Assembly (NCBI GenBank): GCA_938030905.1
Contig: CALHIW010000066.1
Span: forward strand, 1 to 7,661
DNA length: 7,661 nucleotides
Reading direction: 5' to 3'
Source: Candidatus Methanomethylicia archaeon
GTDB lineage: Archaea > Thermoproteota > Methanomethylicia > CALHIW01
Of the stretch, positions 1 through 6,003 are shown piece by piece. Position numbers and translations under genes: made by a program. Positions within the stretch are counted from its first letter, which is position 1. Every line of letters begins with the position of its first letter. The notes beneath the pieces are model-generated. The model was not told the DNA's origin. It saw only the letters and a program-made list of their open reading frames with translations, and searched no databases.

Positions 1-1
1 T

Positions 2-880
2 AAGCCAGACTTCAAGCAGATACTTGAAATCATGAATGGACTACCTGTAATAATTAGATTAATAGATCCACCCCTCCATGAATTCCTACCAGCTCCAGAG
101 GAAATACTAGAGCAAATATATGAAAAGAAAATAAGGGGAGAATCTAAAGATACAATAGAAAAACTTGAACAACTATATAGGAGGGTTAGAGCTTTAAGAG
201 AAGCTAACCCAATGATGGGGCATAGAGGAGTTAGAGTGGGAATTACATTCCCAGAAATATACTACTATCTAGCTAGAGCTATGATTGAAGCAGCTGCTGA
301 GCTAATAGTGAAGGGAGCAAATCCGCAGTTGGAGATTATGATTCCAAATGTAAGTGATGTTAATGAGATTAAATTTGTTAAATCAAAAGCAATAATTCCA
401 GCCTTAAACGATGTTGAGGCTAGCTATGGGGTTAATATACCTATAAAGATAGGGACCATGATTGAAACTGTAAGATCATGCTTAACAGCTGATGAAATAG
501 CTAAAGAAGCGGATTTCTTCAGCTTCGGTACAAACGACTTAACACAGGCAACATTCAGCTTCAGCAGAGATGATGCGGAGAACAAATTCATGCCCCAATA
601 TCTAGAGTTAAACATACTTCCAGTAAACCCATTTGAAACACTAGATGAAAAGGGGGTTGTTAAACTTATTGAAACAGGTGTAAAACTGGGAAGGAGTGCA
701 AATCCAAATCTGGAAGTAGGAATTTGTGGTGAACATGGTGGAGACCCAATATCCATAGAGTACTGTCATAAAGTAGGACTGGACTATGTTAGTGCATCCC
801 CATTCAGAGTAGCAGTAGCTAGACTAGCAGCAGCCCGTGCTGCTGTAAAAGAAAAACTTAAGGAACAACCATCAGATTAA
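2..880 (+). CDS. ppdK: Pyruvate phosphate dikinase, C-terminal part (partial at left edge)
   Basis: The enzyme interconverts pyruvate + ATP + phosphate and phosphoenolpyruvate + AMP + pyrophosphate in the cytoplasm, at the glycolysis/gluconeogenesis junction. The reading frame is open to base 2, so the ATG at 32 is internal: the codons before it (KPDFKQILEI) continue the family sequence. About 292 residues are present, roughly the last third of a family normally near 880 residues, namely the PEP/pyruvate-binding TIM barrel. Family landmarks in order are IIRLIDPPLHEFLP (substrate-binding Arg), RVGITFPEIYYYLARAMIEAA, GTMIETVR (metal-binding Glu), FSFGTNDLTQ (Asn-Asp), and GICGEHGGDP with the catalytic proton-transfer Cys at codon 725-727. 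It ends normally after SPFRVAVARLAAARAAV. The N-terminal ATP-grasp and phosphohistidine domains lie outside the window. All visible active-site residues are intact, so it should be functional. Identification is very secure; promoter and start are not visible. Confidence 0.97.
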   Translation, partial: KPDFKQILEIMNGLPVIIRLIDPPLHEFLPAPEEILEQIYEKKIRGESKDTIEKLEQLYRRVRALREANPMMGHRGVRVGITFPEIYYYLARAMIEAAAELIVKGANPQLEIMIPNVSDVNEIKFVKSKAIIPALNDVEASYGVNIPIKIGTMIETVRSCLTADEIAKEADFFSFGTNDLTQATFSFSRDDAENKFMPQYLELNILPVNPFETLDEKGVVKLIETGVKLGRSANPNLEVGICGEHGGDPISIEYCHKVGLDYVSASPFRVAVARLAAARAAVKEKLKEQPSD

Positions 881-1018
881 TATGCTTATATAAATGAACT
901 TATCCCCTTAAACCCTACCCATGAAGTAAATCATGATAAACACTTAAAATCCAGGCTTTACCTAATATAATCTACAAATAGCTTAAATGCGAAGTACGTA
1001 GACTTCTCAGCTATAAAT

Positions 1019-1642
1019 TCATGAAGACCTAATTAATTCCATAAGCTTCCTTAACTTATCCATTACATCCTCTTCTACAGCTCTATTGTTTAAGTATTCC
1101 TCATCAAGCCTATTCTGGAAGACTTTAACTAGAGCTAGAGCTTTATCCCTATCTTCAGTAGCATTCCAAAACTTCCATCCAGCAAGATAGACAACTATAA
1201 GATCCTCAGGAGTATCTAAATATATGTAATCTCCATCAACAATAAGCTTAATAGGCTTCTTCCTACGTGTATAAATAGTTGCTACTATATCTATTGATTT
1301 CAACATGAAGTCGCCGTAATCAATAAGATATCCCCTCCCAATTTTCCTCCCAATATTTTCAAGGACTCTCCTAAGTATCCCCTCTGATAATCCTTCAGCT
1401 ATGATGTCTACATCCATTGTTCTATAAGTTCTACCTGTATATACTTCAACAGCAAATCCCCCAGTAATAACTATCCTACCTAGATTCTGAGATTCAAGAA
1501 AGGTATTTATTAAGGCTGAAAGTTTAAGAAATCGTGTAGTTTCATCAGGCTCTTCAACCAACTCATTCAATTTCCACCTAATAGAGAGTAGAAGCTTCCT
1601 TACAGCTTTCTCCATTTCAGAATTCTCTCCTCCACCCCCCAT
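1019..1642 (-). CDS. DUF6036/AbiEii-like nucleotidyltransferase
   Basis: This 207-residue protein carries the hallmark of the polymerase-beta-type nucleotidyltransferase superfamily. A glycine pair precedes a helix (ITGGFAVEVYTGR, residues 59-71) and is followed by RTMDVDI (74-80), where D77 and D79 would bind metal. The C-terminal block, TPEDLIVVYLAGWKFW followed by EDRDKAL (residues 144-169), resembles the conserved EDL...K...RDKA segment of archaeal DUF6036/AbiEii-like proteins. Members transfer nucleotides to RNA, protein or small molecules, and several are toxins of type IV toxin-antitoxin or phage-defence pairs; the substrate here is unknown. The ATG at 1642 is favoured because a strong GAGGAGGT Shine-Dalgarno lies four bases upstream; a later ATG at 1615 is possible. 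The first 43 bases overlap the end of the upstream 73-residue gene, indicating translational coupling. It is last in a three-gene operon and converges on the dikinase gene. Family assignment is good; function is inference. Confidence 0.85.
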   Translation of the reverse strand: MGGGGENSEMEKAVRKLLLSIRWKLNELVEEPDETTRFLKLSALINTFLESQNLGRIVITGGFAVEVYTGRTYRTMDVDIIAEGLSEGILRRVLENIGRKIGRGYLIDYGDFMLKSIDIVATIYTRRKKPIKLIVDGDYIYLDTPEDLIVVYLAGWKFWNATEDRDKALALVKVFQNRLDEEYLNNRAVEEDVMDKLRKLMELIRSS

Positions 1643-1821
1643 AAAACCTCCTCAACATAATAGTTAAAGGCAACTACAGCTAAGAATGCTAACCTTAAAG
1701 AATCCTCTAAAGACCTCCTAGAACTCCTCATCTTACCTCTTAAATTATATGTAAGTAGGAAGACCTCAGTTCTTCTAAGCCATAACTCCTTAACATCCTT
1801 CAAGGTCAACACACTCAACAA
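1600..1821 (-). CDS. Small helical protein upstream of the nucleotidyltransferase (unknown)
   Basis: I do not recognise this 73-residue product. It is basic in its first half (RGKMRSSRRSLED, residues 28-40), then has a hydrophobic amphipathic stretch (LAFLAVVAFNYYVEEVLWGVEERIL) that could form one or two helices. It lies 6 bp after the stop of the membrane-protein gene and overlaps the nucleotidyltransferase start by 43 bp, so the three are almost certainly co-transcribed. The start is uncertain: TTG at 1821 and 1818 and GTG at 1812 are all near a GGGGGT ribosome-binding sequence that overlaps the preceding stop codon; an internal ATG at codon 31 would be much shorter. Position suggests it is the partner of the nucleotidyltransferase, possibly an antitoxin-like regulator, but it shows no HEPN motif (RxxxxH) and no clear winged helix. 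Tight spacing and overlap support it as real. Confidence 0.62.
   Translation of the reverse strand: MLSVLTLKDVKELWLRRTEVFLLTYNLRGKMRSSRRSLEDSLRLAFLAVVAFNYYVEEVLWGVEERILKWRKL
1647..1653 (-). promoter_or_regulatory. Shine-Dalgarno site of the nucleotidyltransferase gene
   Basis: Read on the minus strand this is GAGGAGG, followed by TTTT and then ATG at 1642. It is the strongest ribosome-binding sequence in the window and decides the start of the nucleotidyltransferase in favour of 1642 rather than 1615. It lies inside the upstream 73-residue gene, as expected for a coupled downstream gene in an archaeal operon. Confidence 0.75.
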
Positions 1822-1830
1822 TACCCCCTA
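1822..1830 (-). promoter_or_regulatory. Probable ribosome-binding site overlapping a stop codon
   Basis: On the minus strand TAGGGGGTA contains the TAG stop of the membrane-protein gene fused to a GGGGGT Shine-Dalgarno-like run. It is two bases before a TTG, five before a second TTG and eleven before a GTG. The arrangement suggests re-initiation on the 73-residue gene by ribosomes finishing the membrane-protein gene; which start is used cannot be settled from spacing alone. Confidence 0.5.
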
Positions 1831-2088
1831 ATTCTTTCTAGCTACCTCCCCTCTTATAAGATCTTTAACGCTTTTATCCCTCCATAGATATAGAATAGAA
1901 AATAATAAGAATACAATGGAAAATACGAAGGAGTAAATAAATGAGAATCTTAAAGTTGAAGCATACTCTACTGGCAATGCTCTTAAAAATGAATATAGTA
2001 ACGTAATTATAAAGCTAAAAATAAGGGTAAGAACATATAATATCAGGAAGGTAAACATAACCCATTTAACTTCAACCCTACTTCGCAT
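1828..2088 (-). CDS. Small two-helix membrane protein (unknown)
   Basis: This 86-residue protein has no recognisable family. It has two strongly hydrophobic segments, about residues 9-33 and 47-69, joined by a short loop (RALPVEYASTLR). Both ends are positively charged (MRSRVEVK at the start; RDKSVKDLIRGEVARK at the end), which predicts both termini inside and a short outside loop. It starts at an ATG with an archaeal TATA box about 31 bp upstream, so the message would have almost no leader. It is first in the operon and only 6 bp before the 73-residue gene. A membrane protein with a nucleotidyltransferase could mean envelope anchoring or a membrane-acting effector, but no direct evidence distinguishes these. 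The hydrophobic pattern and operon position make a real gene likely. Confidence 0.65.
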   Translation of the reverse strand: MRSRVEVKWVMFTFLILYVLTLIFSFIITLLYSFLRALPVEYASTLRFSFIYSFVFSIVFLLFSILYLWRDKSVKDLIRGEVARKN

Positions 2089-2114
2089 ATCTATTACTAA
2101 TAGATCAAATAAGA

Positions 2115-2124
2115 TATTTAAATA
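2115..2124 (-). promoter_or_regulatory. TATA box of the three-gene operon
   Basis: TATTTAAATA is a perfect palindrome and a good archaeal TATA box. On the minus strand it is preceded by the purine-rich GGAAA, a fair BRE. Its centre is about 31 bp before the ATG at 2088, so transcription should start near 2093 and give an essentially leaderless message. Because the box is symmetric, direction is set by the BRE side and the gene. Confidence 0.6.
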
Positions 2125-2213
2125 TTTCCTTAATTATCGAGTAAATCAGCATAGCATATCGTATTTTTTAAGTTATTAAATTACTATCTAACATAGCAGT
2201 TTAGTTGTATAGT

Positions 2214-2313
2214 TTAAGTTTAGACTTCATGACTTAGAACTTTATTATCTCTTGAATCAATATTAGCTTGTATCTTAAGTTTAGAGTTTATGCCTTGTAA
2301 ATTTAGAATTCAT
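2214..2313. repeat. Three degenerate copies of TTTAGANTTYAT
   Basis: The copies are TTTAGACTTCAT (2219-2230), TTTAGAGTTTAT (2280-2291) and TTTAGAATTCAT (2302-2313). The first two extend to an 18-bp match with two differences (2214-2231 and 2275-2292, beginning TTAAGTTTAGA). Each is preceded by TTGTA a few bases upstream. Spacing is irregular (61 and 22 bp), so this is not a CRISPR array. In A+T-rich sequence some matching by chance is expected. Confidence 0.45.
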
Positions 2314-2544
2314 CTGAAAACCTTAGCAATACGAGTACATGTTGCTTGTGTGAATGATGTTGTAACTTCTCATACATTATGGTTATTCTCCTAAATGATG
2401 TTAGCCATACGATGGCCCTCAATATTTATAATGAGTATCCTAAAATTCACAGCAAATCTTGTAAAGAAAGAATTTAATATGGTTTCCAGATGAGGACATG
2501 ATTTAACCATCATAAAGAGGATTCAGTAGCAAAGAGAATAATCC

Positions 2545-2570
2545 CACGTAAACAGATTTCACGTAAACAG
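2545..2570. repeat. Tandem repeat, CACGTAAACAG twice with a 15-bp period
   Basis: CACGTAAACAG occurs at 2545-2555 and again exactly at 2560-2570, separated by ATTT. It lies just before the hairpin at 2581. With only two units it could be a small duplication or a paired protein-binding site; no adjacent promoter suggests which. Confidence 0.55.
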
Positions 2571-2580
2571 CTTCATACTT

Positions 2581-2599
2581 CCTCAATGAATTATTGAGG
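2581..2599 (-). other. Hairpin downstream of the DUF2148 gene
   Basis: CCTCAAT and ATTGAGG form a perfect 7-bp stem around the loop GAATT. It lies about 44 bp after the stop of the minus-strand DUF2148 gene and could stabilise or process the 3' end of that message. It is not followed by a long T tract, and archaeal termination relies mainly on T tracts, so it is not called a terminator. Confidence 0.4.
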
Positions 2600-2642
2600 C
2601 ATGTAAGCTAATATATTGTTGAGAGGTTTCTAAAATAGAAGA

Positions 2643-3209
2643 TTATTTTTTAGGTGGCCATATTCTATCAAAATATATGCTTTTACCATATGAGGATACT
2701 GGTATTCCAATTATTACATCAGCATCCATAAGCTTTAATCTTTTAGCTGCAACACCCACTGTGAACATTATTCTATTATCAACATTTAGATTTGAAGCTG
2801 TTTTAACAGCTGAACCTAGGGCAATTCCTAAATTTATTAAGTCATATATACAGCTTGGCCCTGTAAATGCCCAATCAGTTTTTCTAACAACATTCTCTTC
2901 AAAATCTCTACAGTTCCTATACCCACATCCACCACAATTTAAATTATATCCCTTCCCACCCTTAAAACCTACTAGCAAGATAGCGTTAGAGTTTCTAATA
3001 TTTAAAGCATCTCTTTCAAACCCTGGCATTACATCCTTAAGCTTCTCCATCTCACCTGCTAAAATATTCTTTTCCTCACCTGTAACTATAAGGGCTTGGA
3101 GTCTATCAATCCCTCTAGCTTTAGGAGCTGTCTTTACCGAAACAGCCATAAGCTTCAATACATAAACCAAACTATCATCCACAAGCTGGCTAAAATCCAC
3201 AATTGGCAT
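2643..3209 (-). CDS. DUF2148 ferredoxin-domain protein (COG4739-like)
   Basis: This 188-residue protein matches the DUF2148 pattern: a cysteine cluster NCGGCGYRNC (C92, C95, C100), then GPSC (C120), followed by the conserved helix DLINLGIALGSAV and a C-terminal block ending DVIIGIPVSSYGKSIYFDR. The four cysteines can hold a [4Fe-4S] cluster, and the family is annotated as containing a ferredoxin domain; no reaction is established for it. Length and both ends look complete, and there is no signal peptide, so it is cytoplasmic. The ATG at 3209 is supported by a TATA box about 26 bp upstream, predicting a leaderless transcript. It is divergent from the RACE gene across 147 bp. A role in passing electrons to the corrinoid activator is possible but is inferred only from this neighbourhood. 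A perfect inverted repeat between TATA box and start suggests regulation by a DNA-binding protein. Confidence 0.88.
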   Translation of the reverse strand: MPIVDFSQLVDDSLVYVLKLMAVSVKTAPKARGIDRLQALIVTGEEKNILAGEMEKLKDVMPGFERDALNIRNSNAILLVGFKGGKGYNLNCGGCGYRNCRDFEENVVRKTDWAFTGPSCIYDLINLGIALGSAVKTASNLNVDNRIMFTVGVAAKRLKLMDADVIIGIPVSSYGKSIYFDRIWPPKK

Positions 3210-3214
3210 AAAAT

Positions 3215-3229
3215 CCTAAAAAATTTAGG
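3215..3229. promoter_or_regulatory. Inverted repeat, candidate operator between DUF2148 and RACE genes
   Basis: CCTAAA-AAA-TTTAGG is a perfect 6-bp inverted repeat with a 3-bp spacer. It sits between the TATA box (3231-3238) and the start codon (3209) of the DUF2148 gene, that is, over the expected initial transcribed region, where archaeal repressors often bind. No second copy was noticed near the RACE promoter. Binding by a regulator is inference. Confidence 0.45.
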
Positions 3230-3230
3230 A

Positions 3231-3238
3231 ACTTAAAT
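3231..3238 (-). promoter_or_regulatory. TATA box of the DUF2148 gene
   Basis: On the minus strand ATTTAAGT is preceded by the purine-rich GAAAG. Its centre is about 26 bp before the A of the ATG at 3209, so transcription would begin at the start codon itself. This spacing is the main support for both the promoter and the chosen start. Confidence 0.6.
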
Positions 3239-3265
3239 CTTTCGATAATAGGTATTTGAAGAAGC

Positions 3266-3275
3266 ATATTTATAG
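3266..3275 (+). promoter_or_regulatory. Probable TATA box of the RACE gene
   Basis: ATATTTATAG fits an archaeal TATA box and predicts transcription from about 3297, leaving a leader of about 60 bases before the ATG at 3357. A weaker box, GATTTAGT (about 3316-3323), would give a leader near 12 bases. The leader contains AGGTTGA at 3342-3348, a weak Shine-Dalgarno-like sequence eight bases before the start. Confidence 0.45.
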
Positions 3276-3356
3276 AGTTGAAATTACATTATAGCGAAAA
3301 GCTTATTCAGAAGATGATTTAGTTAGTGTAGTAAACATTAAAGGTTGAATAAGTAA

Positions 3357-5294
3357 ATGTCATTGGGAATTGATGAAGAGAAAGCTGTAATCGTATTTCA
3401 ACCCTATGGGAGGAGGGGTGCTTTTAGAAAAGATATAAATCTACTTGAGGCCGCTAAGAAGCTTGGAGTTGATATATCATCACTATGTGGTGGTAGAGGA
3501 TTATGTGGAAAGTGTAAGGTTAAAATCTTAAAGGGATATGAATATCTAAATCCGTTAAAGGAGTCTGAAATAAGGTTTCTAACTGAGGAAGAAATTAGGG
3601 AGGAGTATAGACTTGCATGCCTTACATCAGTTACAACATCCTGTGAGGCTATTATCTACGTTCCTGAGAGAAGTAGAGTAGGGAGGCAGAGACTTCAAGT
3701 AGAGGGGTTTGAGGTACCGGTAAAGCCTAATCCACTAGTTAAAAAATACTTTGTAGAGCTGCCTCCACCAACACTTAAAGATCCTAGATCAGATGATCGG
3801 AGACTTCTCGATTCCCTACGTGAGAAGTATGGAGTTGAAAACATTGATTTACACTATGAGTTACTATCTGATCTACCTATAATTCTTAGGGGGGCGAAAT
3901 GGAGGGTTACAGCCACTATATGGAGAAATACAATAATAGCTGTAGAGCCTGGAGATACTACAAGTAGATGTTTCGGCTTTGCCTGCGATATAGGAAGTAC
4001 AAAGCTTGCAGGATTCCTCATGGATCTAAATACAGGAAAAGTGGTTTCAGTAGCTGCAAGAATAAATCCGCAGATTCAATACGGGGAGGATATTGTAAGT
4101 AGGGTAACACATGTATTGCTTAAAGGATGGGGTGGATTGAATGATCTTCAGAATGCTGTTGTTAAGGGTATTAATGAGATAGTAGATGAATGCTGTCAAA
4201 AAGCAAATGTTAAGCCTGAGGAAATATATGAAGCAGTATTTGTAGGTAATACTGCAATGATGATGTTCCTCTTGAAAATATGGCCTCAATATGTTGCATA
4301 TTCACCATATCCACCCCCAAGATCTGCCAGCATAGATCTACCCAGCAGGGTAGTAGGTATTAAAACACATAGTAGAGCTAATCTTCACTATCTACCAACT
4401 ATAGGTGGATTTGTTGGTGCAGATAACGTTTCAAATATGGTGGTAACAAAGCTTCCAGACTCTAATGATGTGGGGATGTGTATAGATATAGGAACAAATA
4501 CAGAGATTGGTATTGGAAATAGGGAGATAGGTGTATGGTATGATTCGTGTGCTTCAGGACCTGCCTTTGAGGGTATGACGGTAAAACATGGTATGAGAGC
4601 TACATCAGGCTCAATAGAGAGAATATCAATAGATATAGAGTCTTTAGAGCCAATATATAAAACAATAGATGATGAGCCGCCAATAGGTATATGTGGATCA
4701 GGACTTATAGATGCATTAGCGGAAATGCTTAAATCCGGAATAATAGATATGAGTGGAAGATTTAATTCTGAATGTTCTAAAATAAATAAACGTATCAGAG
4801 AGGGATTGGATGGATGGGAATATGTAGTAGCATACAGAGAGGAGACAAAGGGTAAGTTAGATACGGATATAGTTATAACCCAGAGGGATATAAGGGAGCT
4901 GCAGAAGGCAAAAGCAGCAATCCATACAGGAGCTTCATTAATAATGAAGAGACTGGGAATAACTGAAAACGATGTTAAAATACTATATATAGCTGGGGCT
5001 TTTGGAAACTATATAGATCCTGAAAATGCTAGAACTATTGGTATGTATCCTGAAATACCTATTGAAAGGATCAAATTCATTGGAAATGCAGCAGGTACAG
5101 GAGCTAGGATGTGTTTAATTTCTAGAGAGGAGAGAGAGTATGCTGAGTACATAGTGAAAAATAAAATTAAATACTTTGAACTAGCAGCAGACCCTGAATT
5201 CCAGATAGAATACATAAACTCAACATTTCTACCATATAGAGATTTAAGCAAATATCCAATAACTGCAAATCTCTTGAGAAGACTTAGAAAATAG
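3357..5294 (+). CDS. Corrinoid-activating ASKHA protein (RACE, DUF4445) with [2Fe-2S] domain
   Basis: RACE proteins couple ATP hydrolysis to one-electron reduction of inactive Co(II) corrinoid to Co(I), rescuing methyltransferase corrinoid proteins or the corrinoid iron-sulfur protein. This 645-residue product has an N-terminal plant-type [2Fe-2S] ferredoxin domain (about 10-105) with C44, C50, C53 and C88 in C-x5-C-x2-C...C spacing. A linker follows (about 110-200), then the ASKHA ATPase-fold region: FACDIGSTKLAGF (207), AVFVGNTAMMMFLL (293), MCIDIGTNTEIGI (374), GICGSGLIDALAEML (444), IAGAFGNYIDPENA (545) and FIGNAAGTGARMCL (574). Length is usual for the bacterial-type family (COG3894). It lacks the C-terminal pair of [4Fe-4S] motifs of methanogen RamA. 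No methyltransferase or corrinoid protein gene is in the window, so its target is unknown. It is divergent from the DUF2148 gene, and a dead insertion sequence begins 38 bp after its stop. Identification is secure; target is not. Confidence 0.95.
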   Translation: MSLGIDEEKAVIVFQPYGRRGAFRKDINLLEAAKKLGVDISSLCGGRGLCGKCKVKILKGYEYLNPLKESEIRFLTEEEIREEYRLACLTSVTTSCEAIIYVPERSRVGRQRLQVEGFEVPVKPNPLVKKYFVELPPPTLKDPRSDDRRLLDSLREKYGVENIDLHYELLSDLPIILRGAKWRVTATIWRNTIIAVEPGDTTSRCFGFACDIGSTKLAGFLMDLNTGKVVSVAARINPQIQYGEDIVSRVTHVLLKGWGGLNDLQNAVVKGINEIVDECCQKANVKPEEIYEAVFVGNTAMMMFLLKIWPQYVAYSPYPPPRSASIDLPSRVVGIKTHSRANLHYLPTIGGFVGADNVSNMVVTKLPDSNDVGMCIDIGTNTEIGIGNREIGVWYDSCASGPAFEGMTVKHGMRATSGSIERISIDIESLEPIYKTIDDEPPIGICGSGLIDALAEMLKSGIIDMSGRFNSECSKINKRIREGLDGWEYVVAYREETKGKLDTDIVITQRDIRELQKAKAAIHTGASLIMKRLGITENDVKILYIAGAFGNYIDPENARTIGMYPEIPIERIKFIGNAAGTGARMCLISREEREYAEYIVKNKIKYFELAADPEFQIEYINSTFLPYRDLSKYPITANLLRRLRK

Positions 5295-5332
5295 CTAATA
5301 CTTAAGCATTAGGAGAATTAACAATAGTAGTC

Positions 5333-5350
5333 TGATACTGTTAGGATAAG
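5333..5350 (+). repeat. Left terminal inverted repeat of the decayed IS
   Basis: TGATACTGTTAGGATAAG here pairs with the reverse complement of 5994-6011, TGATATTGTTAAGATAAG, with 16 of 18 identical. Similarity falls off sharply on the outer side, marking the end of the element; the inner side carries on weakly through a T-rich run. Confidence 0.75.
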
Positions 5351-6003
5351 GTTTTGGGCTTCTAGGAGGCTATCTTATTGGGGTGGTGCCTTAGGTGTTT
5401 TTGAGTGGCTTCTGGAGGCTGTGAGAGGTTTAGGATTTCTGTTCGGAGTAAGGTTTCAGTTGATGTTGAGCTGGGGCTTGTATAGTGTGTATGGCTGGGT
5501 TAAGCTATAGGGATATGATGGTTATGTCTTGCTTTTTCCTGTAGGTCATGTTTCCGTCTACTATTGGGTTAGGGCTTGTTAAGGTATGTAGGTTAGAGTT
5601 GGAGGACTATGTGGTGGGTGAAACGTGTTTATTGATTGGGTAGATTTCCATCTGGTAGCTGTAGAGTTTGAATGTGGGGAGGTTTTGGTCATGATGCTAA
5701 CTGTGGGGGTGGTTTATGAATGTATTTTAAATAAGCCTTAAAGACATGCCTCAAGTATATGTGGATAAGGGGGTAGGTGTATTGAAGCCCTAAAACATCA
5801 TGAACACATACAACACATGAACTAGAAACCACGTTGAAAGACAGCTCAAAACACTGAAGGATAGGATGAAGGCCTTCTACAACACCCCATCAAGGAAGAT
5901 GGGCCTAGAATGCGTAAAACTATTCCTCAAAACCCTCACATACTAATACAACAACCAGAAAACACCAAACACTAAAATACCACCATCAAAATGCTTATCT
6001 TAA
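5343..6003 (+). pseudogene. DDE transposase remnant with frameshifts and stops
   Basis: No intact frame exists, but pieces in two frames line up with archaeal DDE transposases. In order: an N-terminal piece open from 5331 to a TAG at 5508; LSYRDMMVM (from 5500, other frame) and GHVSVYYWVR (from 5544), together a helix-turn-helix; LEDYVVGET (from 5599), where families have VVDET, so the first catalytic Asp is apparently now Gly; WVDFHLVAVEFECGEVLVM (5637-5693); VYVDKG (from 5755), the second Asp block; and RNHVERQLKTLKDRMKAFYN (5824-5883), with the catalytic Glu. The tail is YNNQKTPNTKIPPSKCLS, ending at 6001-6003. In-frame stops fall at 5508, 5739, 5791, 5818 and near 5944. Several frame changes are needed, so it cannot make a working enzyme. 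The reconstruction is by eye and the exact family is unsure. Confidence 0.72.

Larger units (their letters stand above)
2125..2642. other. Gene-free stretch with short repeats
   Basis: No ORF of convincing length or composition was found on either strand; the longest ATG-initiated frame noted is about 33 codons (2395-2493, +). It lies upstream of the operon at 2088 and downstream of the DUF2148 gene. It holds three degenerate copies of TTTAGANTTYAT, a 15-bp tandem duplication and a 7-bp-stem hairpin, listed separately. No tRNA T-loop or CRISPR-like regular spacing is seen. It may be decayed sequence or hold an unrecognised small RNA. Confidence 0.6.

Noticed and set aside
424..756. 110-codon minus-strand frame within the dikinase gene
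   Set aside because: It is antisense to a highly conserved, clearly coding region, has shadow-like serine/phenylalanine-rich composition, and shows no independent support.
885..896. TATA-like CTTATATAAAT just after the dikinase stop
   Set aside because: No plus-strand gene or RNA feature follows in the 130-bp convergent gap; A+T-rich sequence gives such boxes by chance.
2395..2493. 33-codon plus-strand frame in the gene-free region
   Set aside because: It is too short, has a stop directly before the ATG, no ribosome-binding site, and only a vague likeness to the start of NuoI-type ferredoxin subunits.
2214..2570. CRISPR array
   Set aside because: The repeats are short (11-18 bp), imperfect, few and irregularly spaced, and no cas genes are present.
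2677..3165. 162-codon plus-strand frame opposite the DUF2148 gene
   Set aside because: The minus strand has the recognisable conserved cysteine protein with its own promoter; the plus-strand product is an antisense shadow rich in Ser, Phe, Ile and Pro.
4047..4289. 80-codon minus-strand frame within the RACE gene
   Set aside because: It is antisense to conserved ASKHA coding sequence, with no promoter or ribosome-binding site; the composition is random-looking.
5009..5251. 80-codon minus-strand frame near the 3' end of the RACE gene
   Set aside because: It is antisense to the conserved C-terminal region of RACE and resembles nothing known.
5296..5311. Near-palindrome TAATACTTAAGCATTA just after the RACE stop, considered as a terminator
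   Set aside because: It has one mismatched pair, is entirely A+T-rich apart from the centre, has no loop and no following T tract, so a termination role is not supported.
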